64,000 nucleotides of DNA from Dechloromonas sp. A34 (GTDB lineage Bacteria > Pseudomonadota > Gammaproteobacteria > Burkholderiales > Rhodocyclaceae). Numbering within the stretch: position 1 is the stretch's first letter; every line of letters starts with the position of its first letter. Of the stretch, positions 36,336 through 43,354 are shown one piece after another. The stretch lies in contig NZ_CP102486.1 in assembly GCF_026261605.1 (NCBI RefSeq), forward strand, positions 2,728,001 through 2,792,000, given 5' to 3'. A model generated the notes under the pieces. The model searched no databases, was not told the origin of the DNA, and worked only from the letters and a program-made list of their open reading frames with translations. The position numbers and the translations under genes were made by a program.

Positions 36336-37489
36336 AGCGGATCACCTAAATCGAGTATCTTTTGCCTCCCGGGTCTCGCCACAGGTATTTCCTGATCGGA
36401 TTGTCTTGTAATCTCTCCGGCAGAAAAGCTGGCCGCGATCTTTTCATTAATCCCCCATTTGGGTGGATACCAAGGGTCGACGAGCGCGCCGATGGGTGAG
36501 AATTTCTGCTTGATTCTGGTCCGGCCTGAAATTCCTGAGATGTCTGGATGGGCTACGCGTGCATATTTGTCGACTTCGCAGAACAGGTTCTGGCAATCAA
36601 TAAGCTGCAACCTGCGCCCCCAGAGTGACTGGAACGAGATGCCCAGGCGTTCGAATTCGCGTTCTTGGTTATCGACCATCAAGCGAATGAGTTCCGCCTC
36701 GTTGAGTCCGGCGCTATCGGCAAAGCACTTCCGGATTCCATCCTTGGCTCCGGGGCCCGGGATGACAAAATCCATCTCGGAAAAATTGGTGATCTCGCTG
36801 TAATTGATGTCGGTCACAAACTGATAGGCGAGAAAGTCGCCGATGGTTGGATAGCTTCGCAATAGCTCAAAAGCCTGCTGCATTCTCTGCATCTTCTCGA
36901 GTTGTCCAGCCAGGTTGTCGGCCATCATCCGTTCGAGAAGACGAAGGTGGTTTTGGTGCTTGGCGCTATGGCCGAAGGCAGCGCTTCCCGGAGGCATGAT
37001 GTAAGCTGCAGAGTAGATACGTTTGCCGGCCCGCATCGCTTGGCTCAAGACCTCATCGTAGTGTTCGAAGCGGTAATCCTTGAACGTGATGGCGCCGAAT
37101 GTTTGCTCAAGCAGTTTCCAGGTTTCGATTTTGTTGAACAGTTTGAACAATAGCGTTCGAAACAAAACTTCGGCGCCCGAGGTCGGGAGGTCTTCTCGGT
37201 AGATGACATGGCGAACGAGATACTGGCTGACCCGGTCGGACGCACGGTAAGCGTTTGTGAATTTATGTGCCAAAACGATCGGGTCCGTTGTCCACGGACC
37301 TGGCTCGCCAGCCAGGCGACGGAAAAAGACGTTTTGTCGTTCCACCGCGAAGCGCCAGTAGCTATCAAAGACAGGGGTAAGCTTGAGGGGCGATAGGTGG
37401 GTTGGTCCTGTGCATGCCATTGGGGGCTGCACTTTCGAGCTCTCTGCGTTTTCGGCGAGAGCAGGGGGAGGGGCGAATCGGCGAATCAC
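36332..37489 (-). CDS. Putative thymine-hypermodification protein (5-hmdU DNA kinase helical-domain/pyrophosphorylase type)
   Basis: Protein of 385 residues. Seen: FAVERQNVFFRRLAGEPGPW, FTNAYRASDRVSQYLVR, LLFKLFNKIETWKLLEQ, IYSAAYIMPPG, FLAYQFVTDINYSE and MDFVIPGPGAKDGIRKCF. This matches the helical domain found in 5-hydroxymethyl-dU DNA kinases and in alpha-glutamyl/putrescinyl thymine pyrophosphorylase relatives, enzymes of phage DNA hypermodification. The P-loop kinase part is not seen. It sits between the ThyA-like and AcpS genes with 4-base overlaps on both sides. Inferred role: recognition or modification of a 5-substituted pyrimidine in DNA or nucleotide form. Confidence 0.7.
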   Translation of the reverse strand: MIRRFAPPPALAENAESSKVQPPMACTGPTHLSPLKLTPVFDSYWRFAVERQNVFFRRLAGEPGPWTTDPIVLAHKFTNAYRASDRVSQYLVRHVIYREDLPTSGAEVLFRTLLFKLFNKIETWKLLEQTFGAITFKDYRFEHYDEVLSQAMRAGKRIYSAAYIMPPGSAAFGHSAKHQNHLRLLERMMADNLAGQLEKMQRMQQAFELLRSYPTIGDFLAYQFVTDINYSEITNFSEMDFVIPGPGAKDGIRKCFADSAGLNEAELIRLMVDNQEREFERLGISFQSLWGRRLQLIDCQNLFCEVDKYARVAHPDISGISGRTRIKQKFSPIGALVDPWYPPKWGINEKIAASFSAGEITRQSDQEIPVARPGRQKILDLGDPL

Positions 37490-38337
37490 GTTGTGGTCTC
37501 TAGTTCCATTCTTGGTGCATGTGCAGAGTTTGATTCATCCGGTGCTGGGGAGGCGATACAGGTTCGTGCTGCAGCAATAAGTGGATTCATCGAAGCATCT
37601 GTTTTTGGAATTTCATCAAGTTTTTCAATGCCCACCATGACATTCAGGCGAGCCAATGGCATTTTCATTTCGTGAGCCATAAATGCGGCCAGCCGTGCGA
37701 GTCCCAGGTAATTTCCATAGCCTTTCTTCAATATCAACTGAGTCGCATAAAATGCATTGGCAACCAGTCCATCGTCCGTTGGCTCAAAGGTGACGTGCTG
37801 CAGGCAGGGAAACCCAAGCTGCGATGAGGCAACATGGTCACGCACCGGATCAAAAGTTGTCGCCTGAAACATCGATCGGCGTACGCCTGATCGGTTGTTG
37901 TGCTGAGAAATGATCCATTCGAGCTGGTTTCCTGCGCAAGGAGCTTCTTGGTTGTAGCTAGTCAGGCGCTCGAAGTACAGTCCGCGACCATTCAATTTTC
38001 GATTCATCGCTTGATACCTCGGAAAAGCCAAGCGATAGTACTCGAACAATTTGGCACGATTGCCGGCTGACATCTGCCAGAGTCGCTCAGGAAAGATCGT
38101 GTAGGCGACGTCTTCGACGTTTTGCATATTTTTCAGGATGAGCAATTCATCCAATGCCTGCCGAAGAGCGGCATCTTCTACAGCGATGCCATTATCCTGA
38201 AAACCCGTGATGCTGAGGACGAGGGGGGTGATTTCTTTCCCCGAGTTGTCGATGATATGCAGGAAGGCTTGCGCCCACGCCCTTGACAGGCAGGGTTCAT
38301 TGACGACAAACGGTGCTGTGGCGGGATGCTTACTCAT
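37486..38337 (-). CDS. Thymidylate-synthase-like protein (divergent)
   Basis: Protein of 283 residues. The C-terminal half has LGFPCLQHVTFEP with candidate nucleophile Cys178, then NAFYATQLILKKGYGNYLGL and LAAFMAHEMKMPLARLNVMV, the strand-helix order of ThyA after the catalytic Cys. The RSxDxxLG segment is replaced by YATQLILKKGYGN, so the phosphate- and substrate-binding residues differ from true ThyA. The N-terminal half (about 1-140) is not recognisable. It overlaps ImmA-like by 8 bases and the next gene by 4. It resembles the ThyA-like domain of the phosphoesterase fusion more than the protein at 34078. Confidence 0.65.
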   Translation of the reverse strand: MSKHPATAPFVVNEPCLSRAWAQAFLHIIDNSGKEITPLVLSITGFQDNGIAVEDAALRQALDELLILKNMQNVEDVAYTIFPERLWQMSAGNRAKLFEYYRLAFPRYQAMNRKLNGRGLYFERLTSYNQEAPCAGNQLEWIISQHNNRSGVRRSMFQATTFDPVRDHVASSQLGFPCLQHVTFEPTDDGLVANAFYATQLILKKGYGNYLGLARLAAFMAHEMKMPLARLNVMVGIEKLDEIPKTDASMNPLIAAARTCIASPAPDESNSAHAPRMELETTT

Positions 38338-39223
38338 CAGTTGAATCCTCCAAGTGGCGATAGCGTGCCAGGCCTATGTATTGGCGTCTGGCAACTCGAA
38401 CATAGGTTGCCCAGGGGGTTCCTGGAATTACGACGCGTGTAATGCCAGGTTTCAGCGTTCGAAAAAGTCGGCCCTTGGCAAGGTCACGTTCAGGCATCAG
38501 GATGCCGGTGTCGACAACGACCCCGGTCGGCAGCAGCAACAAGGCTCCTTCTTCAGCATCAAGCGTCGGAGAGTTCCAGTATTGATCGGCGACAGTCAAA
38601 GGTTCTGAAACGGTCTCGCTCAATAATTCGGTTCTAATCATCTTGGGGGTGATGCGCCCGAGTGTTGCTCGTTGAACAGGGGTAATCATATCGATGCCAT
38701 ATGCCATATGATTGACCAGAGTGGCTTGCCCGACACCAAAATTGCAGGCCACGGCATAAATATCTGAAGCCGATGCCGTGTTGGGGTCGAGGCCACGCCG
38801 GGTGAATGCTTCACGAAGCCCCAGGGTTGGCATGAGAACAAAGGAGGCAAAGGCGTCGGCAATTACCTCGTTAGGGGGGCGATTCGAGTATTTCGATTGT
38901 TCGTCTTGCAGTTCGTCAATTGTCGAACCATGGCCGAATACGTGGTGACCCAATTCGTGAGCACAGGTGAAATTCCGTCTCGCCAAGGGCCTGAGTGCCG
39001 AAACATGGATGCGCGGTTTGGGCTTCTGGTCGTACATGCCTTCCATGTTGATGTCGTTGAAGCGTACTACGACACCAAGTGCTTCGCATAGACCGTAGAT
39101 ACATGCGGGGCTCTTAAGGTCAAGGCGCGCTTTTGTCCGCACCGACATCGACATTTGCATGCCTTTCATCACCAGCGATTTTTGTGCGGCAGCGGGGGAG
39201 GTACTCATCGAGCGCGCGTTCAT
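38330..39223 (-). CDS. ImmA/IrrE-family metallo-endopeptidase
   Basis: Protein of 297 residues. Zinc site FTCAHELGHHVFGHG near 88-102 (HExxH), with a downstream Glu in VIADAFASFVLMP. It lies directly after an XRE repressor gene with a 4-base overlap, the standard arrangement in which an ImmA-type protease cleaves the repressor to switch on an element or defence operon. C-terminal 130 residues may sense a signal. Placing regulator and protease inside the operon suggests feedback control. Confidence 0.85.
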   Translation of the reverse strand: MNARSMSTSPAAAQKSLVMKGMQMSMSVRTKARLDLKSPACIYGLCEALGVVVRFNDINMEGMYDQKPKPRIHVSALRPLARRNFTCAHELGHHVFGHGSTIDELQDEQSKYSNRPPNEVIADAFASFVLMPTLGLREAFTRRGLDPNTASASDIYAVACNFGVGQATLVNHMAYGIDMITPVQRATLGRITPKMIRTELLSETVSEPLTVADQYWNSPTLDAEEGALLLLPTGVVVDTGILMPERDLAKGRLFRTLKPGITRVVIPGTPWATYVRVARRQYIGLARYRHLEDSTDE

Positions 39224-39588
39224 TTTGTGGGCTCCACGCCGTCGGCATCAGAGTTTCGCATGGATGCCAAGAGTCGCAAGAGGCGGTCAAGATCATCTGG
39301 TTTGAGTTTGCTCAGTTCGCGAGCGGCAAGTTGCAGCCGGGGATCATCCGTTGTTAGCTGCTCCGCTGTTTCAGCCAGCAGCCATGAGATGGTTACGTCG
39401 TAGAGTTCGGCAAATTTGGAGAGTTCGTCAGCTGATACGCGTCGATTTCCTGCCTCGATTTCTGAAATTGTCGGGCGGTGTAGTTCAAGCATTTTGGCTA
39501 CCTGGCCTTGAGACAGACCAGCCATTTTCCGGGCTTCGCGTAACCGGGATGCCACCAAGGCACGCTTGTTATCTTTCGCTTCGTTCAT
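39220..39588 (-). CDS. XRE-family transcriptional repressor
   Basis: Protein of 122 residues. Helix-turn-helix at about 15-70: RLREARKMAGLSQGQVAKML, then HRPTISEIEAGNRRVSADEL. The C-terminal part is helical (LSKLKPDDLDRLLRLLASM). It overlaps the ACP-like gene and the ImmA-like gene by 4 bases each. Likely binds the two palindromes upstream of the operon at 39919-39951 and is inactivated by the ImmA-like protease. Confidence 0.85.
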   Translation of the reverse strand: MNEAKDNKRALVASRLREARKMAGLSQGQVAKMLELHRPTISEIEAGNRRVSADELSKFAELYDVTISWLLAETAEQLTTDDPRLQLAARELSKLKPDDLDRLLRLLASMRNSDADGVEPTK

Positions 39589-39899
39589 TGCGCATTCGCC
39601 ACTTTGGGTGTTGCCTGGACTTGAGCTATCGCGATATCGACAACCATTGCCACTGTTTCATCGATGGTCAAGCAAACGCAGCCTTTTTCACGACTGAAGA
39701 TATTGACGTCGTCGGCAATGGCGATGCCGAGTTCCGCGGCCAGCATCCCGATTGCTACCGGCCAAATCTTGCTGTCGAACTGTGGCAAGGCTTCAAGCGG
39801 CTTGGTGGCGCCCGTGATTGTGGGGCATTCCAAGCCGCTTGCGGCCTGAATGTTTTGAAGCACTTCGACCAGTTTGGATTGCACAAGCATGGCGTTCAT
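39585..39899 (-). CDS. Acyl-carrier-protein-like protein
   Basis: 104 residues from ATG 39899, chosen over ATG 39911 because GGAGG lies 5 bases before it. Helix LVEVLQNIQAASG, then KPLEALPQFDSKIWPVAIGM with Ser43 in DS, LAAELGIAIADDVNIF and LTIDETVAMVV. Pattern and spacing match ACP (E. coli ACP: [20 protein letters not shown]), with DSK in place of DSL. The last gene of the same operon encodes a holo-ACP synthase, which supports Ser43 as a phosphopantetheine site. Cargo (acyl or aminoacyl) is unknown; no ketosynthase or adenylation gene is nearby. Confidence 0.65.
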   Translation of the reverse strand: MNAMLVQSKLVEVLQNIQAASGLECPTITGATKPLEALPQFDSKIWPVAIGMLAAELGIAIADDVNIFSREKGCVCLTIDETVAMVVDIAIAQVQATPKVANAQ

Positions 39900-39918
39900 G
39901 AAAGCCTCCATTGGATTC

Positions 39919-39963
39919 TTACGAGTAGTAAGAATATCTTACCACTGGTAATCCGCTTTGCAA
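39919..39963 (-). promoter_or_regulatory. Operon promoter with two palindromic operators
   Basis: Two 13-bp palindromes, TTACGAGTAGTAA (39919-39931) and TTACCACTGGTAA (39939-39951), have centres exactly 20 bp apart, two helical turns. On the minus strand a -35-like TTGCAA (39958-39963) and -10-like TAAGAT (39936-39941) are 16 bp apart, so the second palindrome overlaps the spacer and -10 and the first lies just downstream. This is the expected layout for repression by the XRE protein of the operon. Sites are seen; binding is inferred. Confidence 0.65.
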
Positions 39964-40017
39964 TACTTTTTCTTCGGGATGATTCGGTCTTCGGGAGGGT
40001 TATCGCAATAACGATGG

Positions 40018-40206
40018 ATGCCTCGTCCGTCGCCAATGCCTAATCACTCAATATCAGCAGGCATCGACAGCCAATGGTGCTTTAATCCGGCGTATAAAGC
40101 CAAGGGGAAATGCTGGTTGCAGCTACGCGATTTCGATAACTGGCCACTTGAACTTCAGCTGACGTGTCAATTTGTGCGTGCTGTAGGTGCTGATGGGCGA
40201 TGGATC
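40018..40206 (+). pseudogene. Short ORF interrupted by IS66
   Basis: Frame from ATG 40018 reads HSISAGIDSQWCFNPAYKAK, then CWLQLRDFDNWPLELQLTCQ, and runs into the IS66 element. If the element and one copy of its target duplication are removed, it ends after WIRRLC at about 42617, 67 residues. It lies next to the modification operon in divergent orientation. No family recognised; it may not be a real gene. Confidence 0.35.
40199..40206. repeat. 8-bp target-site duplication of IS66 element, left (GATGGATC)
   Basis: GATGGATC here and at 42595-42602, immediately outside the inverted repeats. Eight bases is the usual IS66 duplication. Confidence 0.9.
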
Positions 40207-40274
40207 GTAAGGCCCCGGCGAAGTCATCTGTGAATTGAGGGCTTAGACCGTGAAGATAGTGTCCACTAAAACCG

Positions 40275-40661
40275 ATGGTGGACACTATGGAAATCGAGAA
40301 GCCGAGCCGCCGCAGACGGACGCACCCCGAGGCGTTCAAGCTGGCAGTGATTGCGGCCTGTGGTGAGGCCGGGGCGTCAGTCGCCGGCATTGCCCTGGCC
40401 AATGGCGTCAATGCCAATCAGCTCCGGCGCTGGATGCGAGAGCGAGGCGTTGAGCCACCGAGCCGCTGCCTGCCGGGACGGTCCGTTTCACCGGCGCAAG
40501 GAACAGACCCCGCCTTTGTGCCGGTGCCGATTCCTCCCCTGGTCTCGGGCATCCCCGACATCCGGATCAAAGTGCGGCGGGGCCCTACGGCGGTCAAGAT
40601 CGAATGGCCTGCCCAGGCGGCAAGTGACTGTGCGGCCTGGCTGCGAGACTGGCTACGGTGA
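40275..40661 (+). CDS. tnpA: IS66 accessory protein TnpA
   Basis: 128 residues (ATG 40275; ATG 40287 possible). N-terminal helix-turn-helix: RTHPEAFKLAVIAACGEAGA followed by NGVNANQLRRWMRE, as in IS3/IS66 OrfA proteins. Needed with TnpB for IS66 transposition. Its stop overlaps the GTG start of tnpB by 4 bases. The start lies within a hairpin. Confidence 0.88.
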   Translation: MVDTMEIEKPSRRRRTHPEAFKLAVIAACGEAGASVAGIALANGVNANQLRRWMRERGVEPPSRCLPGRSVSPAQGTDPAFVPVPIPPLVSGIPDIRIKVRRGPTAVKIEWPAQAASDCAAWLRDWLR

Positions 40662-40987
40662 TTCGGGTCGATGCCCTGTGGCTCTCGACCACCCCGCTGG
40701 ATATGCGCGCCGGCACCGAAACGATCCTGGCACGGGTGGTGCAGGTGTTCGGCGAAGCCCGGCCGCACCACGCCTATCTGTTTGCCAATCGCCGAGCCAA
40801 CCGGATGAAGGTGCTGATCCATGACGGGCACGGTATCTGGCTGGCGAACCGTCGGCTCAATCAGGGGCGGTTCTACTGGCGACAGGGTAACGCCAGCGTT
40901 GAGCTGAGCCGGCCGCAGTTCGATGCGCTCGTTCTGGGTTTGCCGTGGGAACGACTGGCTAACGGCGGTGTGATCCGGATTATTTGA
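40658..40987 (+). CDS. tnpB: IS66 accessory protein TnpB
   Basis: 109 residues from GTG 40658. Typical IS66 Orf2 (DUF/PF05717) pattern: VDALWLSTTPLDMRAGTETI, YLFANRRANRMKVLIHDGHG and NQGRFYWRQ. Translationally coupled to tnpA. Function in transposition is required but mechanistically unclear. Confidence 0.9.
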   Translation: MIRVDALWLSTTPLDMRAGTETILARVVQVFGEARPHHAYLFANRRANRMKVLIHDGHGIWLANRRLNQGRFYWRQGNASVELSRPQFDALVLGLPWERLANGGVIRII

Positions 40988-41025
40988 CGGTCCACCATTG
41001 GGGAAGTCCACGATAGCCAGAGTCT

Positions 41026-42564
41026 GTGGTGGCCGGCATGATGCCGGTCATGTCCTTGCCAGCCAATCTCGACCAACTCAACGCTGACGAACTGCGTCGC
41101 CTGCTGGTCGAGAAGGACCGCGAGTTGGACTGGCGCCAAGCCAAGATCGACAAACTGACGCATGAACTGGCGATGCACAAGCGCTGGCGTTTCGGGGTCA
41201 AAACCGAGCACTGGCCGGTCGAGCAGGCGCAACTGTTCGAGGAAACCCTCGATGCCGACCTGGCGGCGATGGAAAAAGAACTGGAACAGCTTTCTCCAAA
41301 GCCCGCGAAGGCGAAGGGGCAAGCCAAGCGCCAGCCGTTGCCGGCCAATCTGCCGCGCACCGACATTCACCATGAGCCGGAATCGGCAGTCTGCCCCTGC
41401 GGCTGCACGATGCAACGCATCGGCGAAGATGTGGCCGAGAAGCTCGACTACACGCCCGGTGTCTTTACGGTCGAGCGCCACATCCGCGGCAAATGGGTCT
41501 GCGGGCAATGCGAAACGCTGACCCAGGCGCCGGTGCCGGCGCATGTGATCGACAAGGGCATCCCGACGACCGGTTTGCTCGCGCAAGTCCTGATTGCCAA
41601 GTACCTCGATCACCTGCCGCTCTACCGCCAGGAAGCCATCTTCGGCCGGGCCGGGCTGGCCATTCCGCAATCCACCCTGGCGCAATGGGTGGGGAAATGC
41701 GGGGTGGCCCTCCAGCCCCTGGTCGATGCGCTAAAGGGTGAGATGCTCGGGCATCGGGTGCTCCATGCCGACGAAACGCCGGTCGCCATGCTCGATCCAG
41801 GCGCCGGCAAGACGCATCGCGCCTATCTCTGGTCGTACAGCATCGGCGCCTTCGAGCCGATCAAGGCCGTGATCTATGACTTTGCCGAAAGCCGTGCGGG
41901 CAGGCATGCCCAGGCATTCCTCGGTGACTGGCGCGGGACGCTGGTCTGTGACGATTACTCGGGCTACAAAGCCCTGCTGGCCAACGGATTGACCGAGGCC
42001 GGTTGCATGGCGCACGCCCGCCGGAAATTCTTCGACCTGCACAGCCAGCAGCAAAGCCTGATCGCCGGCGAGGCGCTGGAATACTTCGGCCGGCTCTATG
42101 GGGTCGAGCGGGAGACTGCCGGATTCGAGATCGAGGAGCGACGACGAATCCGTGAGGCCAAAGCCCGACCGATTGCCGATGACCTGCATGCCTGGCTGAG
42201 CCGCCAGCGCCAGCGCCAGTTGGTGCCCAATGGCTCGGCGACCGCGAGAGCCATCGACTACAGCCTGAAACGCTGGGGTGCGCTGACGTATTACCTGTCC
42301 GACGGCCAGGTGCCGATCGACAACAACTGGATTGAAAATCAAATCCGGCCAATCGCGCTCGGACGCAAGAACTGGTTATTTGCCGGCAGCTTGCGCGCCG
42401 GAAAACGCGCCGCCGCGATCATGAGCCTGATCCAGTCGGCCAAACTCAATGGCCACGAACCCCTGGCTTACCTGAAGGATGTCCTGACGCGCCTGCCGAC
42501 CCAACCGGCCAGCCGCGTCGCCGAACTGCTGCCGCATTGTTGGCAACCTCAAAATCCTGCCTGA
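41026..42564 (+). CDS. tnpC: IS66 transposase TnpC
   Basis: 512 residues from GTG 41026 (ATG 41038 also possible). Coiled-coil leader (LVEKDRELDWRQAKIDKLTH), zinc-binding pair (CPCGC, then GKWVCGQCETL), and the DDE core with HADETPVAMLDPG, CDDYSGYKALL and the final NNWIENQIRPIALGRKNW. Complete, so the element may be active. Confidence 0.93.
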   Translation: MVAGMMPVMSLPANLDQLNADELRRLLVEKDRELDWRQAKIDKLTHELAMHKRWRFGVKTEHWPVEQAQLFEETLDADLAAMEKELEQLSPKPAKAKGQAKRQPLPANLPRTDIHHEPESAVCPCGCTMQRIGEDVAEKLDYTPGVFTVERHIRGKWVCGQCETLTQAPVPAHVIDKGIPTTGLLAQVLIAKYLDHLPLYRQEAIFGRAGLAIPQSTLAQWVGKCGVALQPLVDALKGEMLGHRVLHADETPVAMLDPGAGKTHRAYLWSYSIGAFEPIKAVIYDFAESRAGRHAQAFLGDWRGTLVCDDYSGYKALLANGLTEAGCMAHARRKFFDLHSQQQSLIAGEALEYFGRLYGVERETAGFEIEERRRIREAKARPIADDLHAWLSRQRQRQLVPNGSATARAIDYSLKRWGALTYYLSDGQVPIDNNWIENQIRPIALGRKNWLFAGSLRAGKRAAAIMSLIQSAKLNGHEPLAYLKDVLTRLPTQPASRVAELLPHCWQPQNPA

Positions 42565-42594
42565 CTGAAACTTACGGGATTACCGGGGCGTTAC

Positions 42595-42602
42595 GATGGA
42601 TC
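42595..42602. repeat. 8-bp target-site duplication of IS66 element, right (GATGGATC)
   Basis: Exact copy of 40199-40206 directly after the right end. Confidence 0.9.
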
Positions 42603-42647
42603 CGGCGCCTTTGCTAGTCGGTGCTAAGCCGTGGATACCTTCGGTGA

Positions 42648-43241
42648 TCAGGGGTAAGTACTCCAGGCAGGCAGACCTCCGCCAAAGCGCCTTAGTGTCG
42701 TCCACTTGATGCCGCTCTCTTCAACAAAGATGTCCGGATTGCCATTTGTGTACTTATTTTTCTGCACAACGGGGTAAAGATTCAGATATTCCTGGCCTTT
42801 GAATATCGCAGAATCCGTCTCGAGAATTGGCATGATCGCCAGGCATCCTGGTTTAAAACCATCGAAAAATCCCAATTCCCAAGGCATCCATTTCGAACTG
42901 CTCGCATTGTCCGTTGCGACATAGATTAAGGACTTCGATTGACGCATCCGTCTACGAAGCAAGTCTGCGGTCTCTTTTGATACGGTCTGGCGGTTTAGGT
43001 GAGGATCCTCGACCCAGTCAACATAGACTTTGAAGCCTTGGCTTTCCAATAGGGCCTTAACACCAAGAATCAATTCGGCATCGCTGATGGCGTGCGATAG
43101 GAATATGTCGAATGTGGCGCTGTCCTGTGCCGAGAGTGCTTCCTCTTTGAGAATTCGATCAAACGTCTTACCTGCACTCCGCTGAACTTGGCGGCCAACG
43201 GAGGCGGCGGAGCGTGCTTCGGATTTTGTAAAGTAGGCCAT
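42648..43241 (-). CDS. TIR-domain protein
   Basis: 197 residues. The N-terminal 45 residues are a helical lead (KSEARSAASVGRQVQRSAGK). The TIR domain follows with FDIFLSHAISDAELILGVKA, VYVDWVEDPHLN, SKSLIYVATDNASSSKWMPW and the catalytic-type Glu in WELGFFDG. The tail RFGGGLPAWSTYP is short. Single-domain TIR proteins of this sort act with separate sensors in defence. The next upstream gene (43355-44260) is another TIR gene in the same direction, 113 bases away. Confidence 0.8.
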   Translation of the reverse strand: MAYFTKSEARSAASVGRQVQRSAGKTFDRILKEEALSAQDSATFDIFLSHAISDAELILGVKALLESQGFKVYVDWVEDPHLNRQTVSKETADLLRRRMRQSKSLIYVATDNASSSKWMPWELGFFDGFKPGCLAIMPILETDSAIFKGQEYLNLYPVVQKNKYTNGNPDIFVEESGIKWTTLRRFGGGLPAWSTYP

Positions 43242-43354
43242 GGGAAATTACATTTTATGAGGGTCGGTCAGCGCAACCACTAAGGTCTGAAGCTGGTCAG
43301 ATAGCTAACCTGGCTTCGTTCCATATGCGCAGTGTTGGCCATCGCATGTAATGC

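Larger units (their letters stand above)
40207..42594 (+). mobile_element. IS66-family insertion sequence, complete, 2,388 bp
   Basis: Left end GTAAGGCCCCGG; right end reverse complement GTAACGCCCCGG, matching IS66 termini. It is flanked by an exact 8-bp duplication and carries the usual three genes tnpA, tnpB and tnpC without frameshift. A perfect 9-bp hairpin (AGTGTCCAC 40258-40266, GTGGACACT 40278-40286) covers the tnpA start and may limit its translation. The intact genes and exact duplication indicate a recent insertion. Confidence 0.92.
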
